Shown here piece after piece: positions 58,041 through 64,000 of a stretch of 64,000 nt of DNA (positions within the stretch are counted from its first letter, which is position 1; each line of letters starts with the position of its first letter). The DNA comes from Cephalopachus bancanus. Lineage: Eukaryota; Chordata; Mammalia; Primates; Tarsiidae. Under the pieces are notes generated by a model, which was not told the DNA's origin, searched no databases, and saw only the letters and a list, made by a program, of their open reading frames with translations. The position numbers and the translations under genes were made by a program. The stretch lies in assembly GCA_027257055.1 (NCBI GenBank), contig JAPVLO010001006.1, positions 62,001-126,000 of the forward strand. The letters run 5' to 3'.

Positions 58041-58134
58041 AACTGTGTAGCTTCAAATGAAAACAGGTACTAGGAATGAAGGCAAGTTTCCATAAGAATT
58101 CAAAACAAAGTAACCTGACCCAAACGACTTGGGA

Positions 58135-58345
58135 GGCCTAGTTCTCAACTCTGATATCAGAATCATCTGGGACACTTTTAAAAACTACAGCTCTGCCCTT
58201 CACCCCCCCAACCCCACCCCTCACCCCCCACCCCACCCCTCACCCCCCACCCCACCCCTCACCACCACACACACACCCCTCTCAATAGTAGTTCCACTCT
58301 CCAGATAATCAAGTATTCTGTCTGGTGGGTTGGAGAACAACTGGG
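58135..58345 (+). repeat. MER5-like hAT remnant containing a minisatellite
   Basis: TCTCAACTCTGATATCAGAATCATCTGGGACACTTTT and the C-rich centre resemble MER5A. The centre has expanded into a C-rich minisatellite (58201-58278). Confidence 0.55.
58201..58278. repeat. 19-bp C-rich minisatellite
   Basis: Unit CACCCCCCACCCCACCCCT occurs exactly at 58222-58240 and 58241-58259, with variant units on both sides. The complementary strand has many G-runs, compatible with G-quadruplex formation. Confidence 0.9.
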
Positions 58346-59206
58346 CTGAAGTGAGGAGAGGTGGAAGGGGGTTGGCTGGCATCAGGCCAGGTGTGCAAGG
58401 CATTTGCATTGTGGAATTTTTATCCTGTGCTTTGGATTATGTATTATCCTGACAGCACTGGAAAGCCTTTGAAGTGTCTGAGCCTAGGCTTGACAGGAGA
58501 TTAGTGGGAAGCCAGAATGGAACATGGTTGTCAGAATGTAAGTACAGGGAGGGCAGTGTGAAACTGAATGAAGGTGGTAGAAAGAGAGGGGTGGATAGAT
58601 AGGAGAGACACTGAGGAGGTCACATTGCGATGACTTCTTTATGATCATGGAGGGGAATGGTGGTAAGGCACACTAGAATTTATCATATGAGATCTAATTG
58701 AGATTTATTTACTAGATACAAAGAGTTGTTAACAGCTGATGAGCTTTGTCACAATCACTGAAAGAAGAGTAACCCTTTACAAAGTTCCCTTAACCAAAGT
58801 GAATTTATAACAGAGAAATGTTCCAGATTAAGTTCCCCCATAAAAAAATTGATGTATCCTAAGTCTCAAATATGTATGTAATAATGAACAGAGTCTGTCT
58901 CTAGATCACCAGTTAGAAGTCTGGGCTTCCGGCACATTGGGTCACACTCTAGACCCTTTCATCGTCCTCAGTATGATGAGGCCAGACCATATTTTGACAC
59001 ACTTATCCAATAGGTCTGAGGTGAACTGATATTTGCAAGGGAAGGAAAGAACTTTTCTCAGAGTGTCTGTTTGTACTTTATTTCATGCAATTTTATTCCT
59101 TGGCTATACATTTGCAGTGTAGTTCCCTTGTCATGCATTGTATTAGATGGAATACTTCTCATTCTATTTTCACTGGAGAAAAGACCTGATAGATCATAGT
59201 GTATTT
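58346..59206. other. Unassigned sequence
   Basis: No gene or named repeat. Confidence 0.45.
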
Positions 59207-59479
59207 CTTTATTTTTTTTTTGAGTTGGAGTCTCACTTTGTCAACCAGGCTGGAGAGCAGTGGCACGCTCCTGGCCACGGGAGCCTCGACTTGCTGGGCT
59301 CAGACAACCCTTCCACCTAAGCCTTCCGAGTAGCTGGAACAACAGGCACATGCCACCATACCTGGTTAACATTTTGATTTATTGTAGAGATAAGGTCTTG
59401 AACCCGGAGGCTCAGGCAATCCTCTCATCTCAGCCTCCCAAAGTGCTGGGATTATAGGCATGAGCCACCGTGCCCGGCC
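59207..59479 (-). mobile_element. Alu (antisense), internal deletion
   Basis: Poly-T start. TAAGGTCTTGAACCCGG shows loss of about 30 bases between the linker and the B-box region. Ends GAGCCACCGTGCCCGGCC. Confidence 0.93.
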
Positions 59480-60315
59480 AACCATGATATATTTCAATCT
59501 CTTATAAGAGAGCTAAGTGTTTGCTTTGTGAAAATGTTGGAAATCAAAGGTTCGTTGCACAAGACCATACGGGTGTTCCCAGAGCACACATTTTAGTCTT
59601 TCCCCTCTTCGTCGTTATCTGGACCTGCTGCTTTTGCAAATCTTTAGACAGACAGTCAGTATTGTGCAACTGTGAACATGTGTTTAACATGGTGCTAGAG
59701 ATGAGGTTAGGAACACAAAACATCTACTTCTGCTCACTGGAACGAGGATAAGGTGGCCATAGGACAATTTCTAAGATAGACATTAGATAATGAAGTATCT
59801 TACTGGGAATCAAAACCTATAAGAAAACAATATAAAAGAGTAGACTCTTGGCATTTGTGAATAACATTTAAAATTCAATCATTTGGGAACGTACAGTAAT
59901 TAGTGATTTTGCAGTCCTCGTGAATTTGAGCTTAGTGTTCCAGAGTGATCTTAGTAGGTGAACTTAATTGGCTTCCCAGTGTCTAAATCTTGACTCAACT
60001 TTCTTCTCTATTCTCTATTTGTTCACTATTCCTTTGATTGGATTAAACAAAACAAAACAAAACAACAACAAACACATACCAAAATACACATTTATTTCTT
60101 TTGAAAAAGTGACCTTGAAAAGAAAGTCAACAGCTAAGTTTGGAATGAAAGTTAAGTGGTTCCAAACATTCTATTTCTCAGGAAAAAAAAAAGAAATTAA
60201 ACAGTCAAATAGTTCAACTCAGAATGATCACGTATTCTACAGAGAAATGAGAATAAGCAATCTGTGAAACTATTTCATCAATTACTTCCAACAGAATTTA
60301 TTTTAACAACTACAT
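59480..60315. other. Unassigned sequence
   Basis: Contains an (AAAAC)n stretch near 60048-60072. No gene supported. Confidence 0.45.
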
Positions 60316-60327
60316 AAAAAACTTTAG

Positions 60328-60618
60328 CGGGCTCAGTGGCTCAGCCTGTAATCCCGCGCCTTTGGGAGGCTGAGGTGAGTGGATTGCCTGAGCCCACGGG
60401 TTCGAGACCTGCCTGGGCAACTTGGTGAGACCTCATCTCTACAATAAATCAAAAAAATCAGCAGGGCCTGGTAGCGTGCGCCTGTAATTCCGGCTACTTG
60501 GAAGGCTGAGGCGGAAGGATTGCCGGAGCCCAGCAGGTCGAGGCTGCGGTGGCCGGGAGTGGCCACTGCACTCCAGTCTGGGCAACAGAGTGAGACTTCA
60601 ATTCAAAAAAGAAAAAAA
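60328..60618 (+). mobile_element. Young-type Alu
   Basis: GCGGGCTCAGTGGCTCAGCC region. AAAAAACTTTAG before and AAAAGACTTTAG after. Confidence 0.95.
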
Positions 60619-60696
60619 AGACTTTAGTGCTGAATTTATAGAATTATTAATTGTCTAAGGGGCCACTTAAAATTTTAAATTAGACTATGGAAAATT

Positions 60697-60997
60697 TTTT
60701 TTTTTTTTTTTTTTTTTAGTTGGAGTCTCTTTGTCACCCAGGCTGGAGTGCAGTGGCACGTTCACAGCCATCGCAACCTCTACCTGCTGGGCTTAGACAA
60801 TCCTTCCGCCTCAGCCTTCCCAGTCGCTGGAACTACAGACACACGCCACCACACCCGCTAGTTTTTGTGATTTATTGTAGAGACCAGGTCTCACCAAGTT
60901 ACCTAGGCTGGTCTCGAACCCCCAGGTTCAGACAATCCTCTTGGCCTCGGCCTCCCAAAGTGCTAGGATTACAGACTGAGCCACCATGCTCGGCTGC
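60697..60997 (-). mobile_element. Alu (antisense)
   Basis: T23 start. GACTATGGAAAATTTT before (60683) and GACTATGGAATTTT after (60999). Confidence 0.95.
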
Positions 60998-61265
60998 CGA
61001 CTATGGAATTTTATGGAGAAAATGGTATGTAAGAATACGGTATGGTATTTTCAATACATAAACTTGAGAAGGCCTAGTGACATTTCCCTCATAAATTATT
61101 TCTTAAAATGTTAGTGATCTAATGCAGATAAAAAGAACAAAAGTATTCAGAGAACAGAGAATGCAAAGTCGTTATGAAACAGTTTCCTTTACCCAGTCAG
61201 ATGAGGATTTAAAGAGATGGTAATTTGGCCTAGAGGCCAATGGGTTGATAAGGGTAATACTAATT

Positions 61266-61278
61266 GAGAGAGAGAAAC

Positions 61279-61333
<55 letters not shown>

Positions 61334-61370
61334 GACAGAGAGAGGGACAGAGAGAGAGACAGAGAGAGAG
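61266..61370. repeat. (GA)n with (GACA)n interruptions
   Basis: GAGAGA... at 61266-61320, then ACAGACAGACAGAGACAGAG and a further GA run. Confidence 0.97.
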
Positions 61371-61439
61371 GTAGTGATCAGGTAGGAGGTTGGAAACCCC
61401 TAAAAATTCAAGTTGTAAGGAAATCTGTGTGAGTAAATT

Positions 61440-61600
61440 TCAGAAGCACTGAATGGGGATTTGAAGGCCTAGATTCCAGGCTTGGCTCTGCTTCTGACTC
61501 TGTGACTTTGAGGAAGTCATTTATCTTCTCTGATCCTTGATTTCTTTTCTGAACCTTAATTTCTTCATCCATAAAATTGAGGCAGGTTATTCAGTGTAAG
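61440..61600 (+). repeat. MIR element
   Basis: TCCAGGCTTGGCTCTGCTTC, TGACTCTGTGACTTTGAGGA, AGTCATTTATCTTCTCTGAT, TTAATTTCTTCATCCATAAA in MIR order. Confidence 0.8.
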
Positions 61601-62185
61601 TTAAACATTGATAAGTTTCTTGTAGGTAAATTTAAAATAGGGTGAGCACGCAGACATTTTTCTCACAGGTCTGATTACCCTGTTTACGCCTACTGGAACT
61701 CCTAGGCCTTCTCCACTTCACCCACACTATCATGCTTAATATTTTAAATATATTTGCTCAGTTGATAATTTATTTTATCATTTTACTATTTCTTTTTTAT
61801 TTTTAAATGAAACATATTAAAATAAATACACGTGAGTTTATAAGTGACAAATCTTCTCTAGTATATTATCTGTTGATATCTTTTGACTTTCATTCCGTTA
61901 GAAAGCCAGCCCATTCTTTGCTTCAGTAGTGAAAACATCTTTTACATTAAGGATAATATTAACTCTTTGGTTCTATTATTTGTAGCCCATGGGTTGCCTT
62001 TGTAAGAGGGACAAGAAGCAGCTTCTGCCCCTGGGATTGTAAGGGGTGATCAAAGAGATGGCTTCAGCCTTGAAACAGGCATTACTCCCAGGAGACTTTT
62101 TTGAAGTTTTTTTTTTTTCTATAAACATTGCAAGATTAATTGTATCTTTACCCACCACACTTGCCTAATTAGTACATCTGCTTCT
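61601..62185. other. Unassigned AT-rich sequence
   Basis: Nothing recognised. Confidence 0.45.
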
Positions 62186-62189
62186 GTAA

Positions 62190-62450
62190 ACTGGCTAGCT
62201 TGCTGATGTCAGCAGAATATTGCGATAAGAGCTCTGGAAAATGTCCAACTCTAACTTTAGCTAACCAAGATATAAGCTAAGACTACTTAAGGAAGCTCTG
62301 AGCGGCGGCTCGGGGCTGTCTTGCTTGGAATTCTCTTCCTGCAAGCAGTCGCCAGCTGGCAGAGCCTTGACTAATAAACTTCTCCTTTGTTAAAATTAAG
62401 TCAGTGGGCTGTTATTTAATCGCTCGGACCCTACTTCACGTTAACTTCAC
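62190..62450 (+). repeat. LTR-like segment
   Basis: TATAAGC (near 62271), then about 105 bases later CTAATAAACTTCTCCTTTGT (AATAAA near 62372) and a U5-like tail ending CGGACCCTACTT. The TATA to AATAAA spacing is typical of a solo retroviral LTR. Family not identified. Confidence 0.5.
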
Positions 62451-62839
62451 CTACCAAAGATCATGAATTTTCAGCAATTCCACAAATCCAGAGCCTCCAT
62501 TTCCTAGATCAAGCATTTCTGGGGTCTTTCTCACCGTATTATTCTCTACGAACTCGGTTAGGAAAAGAGGAGGAACTTGCAAGGAAACCAGTCATCTGTA
62601 CCTTTCTGCAATGGCTGCTCCTTCTGGTTCCTGGTCCTTGGCCACCAACCTGATACTGTCCTCCACATTCCTAGACCAACACGGGCCCTCTTCTTTCTGA
62701 TTGGCCAGCAGGTAGACTCGCTGTTTGAAGGTGGAATCTGAGCAGAGGCCAAAAGTTGAAACTGTGCCCTAAAGACTTAGAGAAACCAGTGACTGACAGA
62801 AGCTGTTGAGTCAGGATAGACAATTAAAAAAAGAAACAA
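62451..62839. other. Unassigned sequence
   Basis: Nothing recognised. It may be the 5' part of the element that ends in module copy D. Confidence 0.4.
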
Positions 62840-63022
62840 GGCCATTGCTTTACTAGGCTCTGGTGTGACCATGTGCTCTTTGAACTAAGGTCCCCGCCAT
62901 GTTTCCTAAGCTTTGGCCCCCTCTCCTACCTTGGGGACGTGAATCAATCTCTTTCCCTCTCTCTCTCTAGTTTACTTTCTAAATAAACTATATTTTCTAA
63001 TCTAAAACAAACAAACAAACAA
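62840..63022 (+). repeat. Recurring ~170-bp module, copy D, with (CAAA)n tail
   Basis: GCCATTGCTTTACTAGGCTC, TGGTGTGACCATGTGCTCTT, CTACCTTGGGGACGTGAATC, CT tract, TTTCTAAATAAACTATATTT, then (ACAA)n. The best-preserved copy. Confidence 0.7.
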
Positions 63023-63059
63023 ACAACTTGCTGACACCCTAAAGCTCCCTCCACTTAAA

Positions 63060-63320
63060 AGTTTTTTCAAAACTCATTAAAATTCATTGGAGCCAATATG
63101 GCCAACTGAAGTCTGTTCATTAAATAAGAATGAGCGTGCTTACATCACCAGTCACCTGCTAATCCCAGAATCTACCCACTAAACCTTTTGCAATAAAGTT
63201 ACTGCCTTAAAGCCAGTACAGGGAGACAGATTTGAGCTAGACTCTTATTTTCTTGTTCATCGACTCACGGTAAAAGTTTTTTTCTCAAAAACCTGGTGTC
63301 ATAGTATTGGCTTCTAACAC
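63060..63320 (+). repeat. Possible LTR 3' portion
   Basis: TTTTGCAATAAAGTTACTGCC followed by a U5-like segment ending CATAGTATTGGCTTCTAAC. LTR-like order only. Confidence 0.35.
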
Positions 63321-63370
63321 ATCTGGAAGTGAGCCCTTTTGTTTAAGCACTATTAGTGACCTCTTCTGTT

Positions 63371-63625
63371 AAGAAATGAGGCTGGGTGAGGTGGCTCACA
63401 CCTATAATCTCAGCACTTTGGGAAGCCAATGTGAGAGGACTGCCCAAGCCCACAGTTTCGAGACCAGTCTGGGCAACTTGGTGAGACCTCATCTCTACAA
63501 TAAATCAAAAAAATTAGCCAGGCATGGTGGCTGAAGGATAGCCTGAGCCCAGCAGGGTGAGGCTGTGGTGGCCATGAGCGTGACACTGAACTCCAACTAA
63601 AAAAAAAGAAAAAAGAAAAGAATGA
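63371..63625 (+). mobile_element. Alu with internal deletion
   Basis: GGCTGGGTGAGGTGGCTCACACC head. The right monomer lacks about 45 bases after GGCATGGTGGCTGAAGG. A-rich tail. Confidence 0.92.
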
Positions 63626-64000
63626 GAAAGAGAAAGATGTCTATAGATGAGAGTAAGGAGGAGGAGGAGAGGAACTTCTCATAAATCCTGACGGCCTGAG
63701 TCAAATGGGAGCTAGGCTTTTGCAGGAGGGAGGCGGGAGGGTTTGAAAGAGGCACCTGGAGGCAAGGAGAACATTCATACTGCCTCCCAGCCCTGCAGTG
63801 TAAGGGAGTAAGAAAAGGAGATACAAGGCCTTCATCTGGGAGAACCTTGGAAAAATGGAATTGTGGGGGCCGGGGCGGGGCGGGGAGATCCAGGTTTCAA
63901 AAAAGGCAAAGTCAACAAGAGTTGGAGGAGGATCTGCTGTTTCCAGGTGAGCATGTCCGAAGTGCACAATGAAGGCTTTGCAGAGGCAGGAAGAGGAGGA
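63626..64000. other. Unassigned sequence with a G-rich tract
   Basis: A GGGGG-CC-GGGG-C-GGGG-C-GGGG tract at 63865-63885. No coding evidence for the minus-strand frame at 63701-63967. Confidence 0.5.

Noticed and set aside
60720..61061. Open frames of 60-130 codons in Alus, such as this one, with phrases like [22 protein letters not shown] or [16 protein letters not shown]
   Set aside because: These are translations of antisense Alu sequence and recur throughout the window. They have no independent coding evidence.

Overview
The window looks like nuclear DNA from a primate that is neither an anthropoid nor a lemur. About 57 dimeric Alu elements or fragments are present (roughly a quarter of the sequence, estimated by eye). 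The young copies carry diagnostic features unlike human AluS/Y, lemur or galago Alus: a head reading GGCTCAGCCTGTAATCCC, a middle reading CTACAATAAATCAAAAAATTAGCC and an end reading GAGACTCCAACTC. From memory I associate this Alu type with tarsiers (Carlito/Tarsius), at moderate confidence. L1, L2 and MIR pieces, a mariner-like element and a Charlie/MER1-type hAT fit a primate genome.

No intact multi-exon protein-coding gene is visible. The main non-repeat content lies between about 7.7 and 25.0 kb. It is a head-to-tail cluster of three decayed cathepsin L-like (CTSL/CTSV family) gene copies, all on the + strand. Copy 1 (7.9-10.2 kb) keeps a CpG-rich promoter, exon 1, exon 2, exon 8 and a poly(A) signal, but exons 3-7 are deleted. 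Copy 2 (14.5-20.4 kb) keeps recognisable exons 1-8 but has nonsense codons, a 2-nt deletion, lost splice sites, a replaced catalytic His, and an Alu inside exon 8. Copy 3 (22.5-22.9 kb) is only exon 8 plus 3' UTR. The 3' flanks of the three copies (near 10.4-10.9, 20.7-21.1 and 22.9-25.0 kb) are also homologous, so the unit of duplication was larger than the gene. Into the flank of copy 3 a spliced, polyadenylated KRAB-domain transcript was retroposed on the minus strand (24159-24878). It has a 15-bp target-site duplication, a poly(A) tail with AATAAA, and a still-open 113-codon frame.

Outside the cluster the window is intergenic-type DNA. 0-7.7 kb holds an LTR-like segment, Alus and two L1 3' ends. 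25-34 kb holds Alus, an L1 ORF2 piece, L2/MIR fragments and unassigned AT-rich sequence. 34.7-43.4 kb is mostly old L1 sequence, cut by Alus, by a mariner-like element with a fold-back architecture (36040-36587), by a hAT element (40248-40775) and by a repeated ~170-bp module. 43.4-64 kb has Alus, MIR/L2, LTR-like pieces and several simple repeats.

There is no operon-like or pathway organisation. The biology is duplication and decay of a protease gene family under heavy retroposition. The items most worth a second look are the KRAB retrocopy, the preserved CpG-rich promoter of the first cathepsin copy, the fold-back mariner, and two hairpins in the young Alu subfamily that appear to be compensated.
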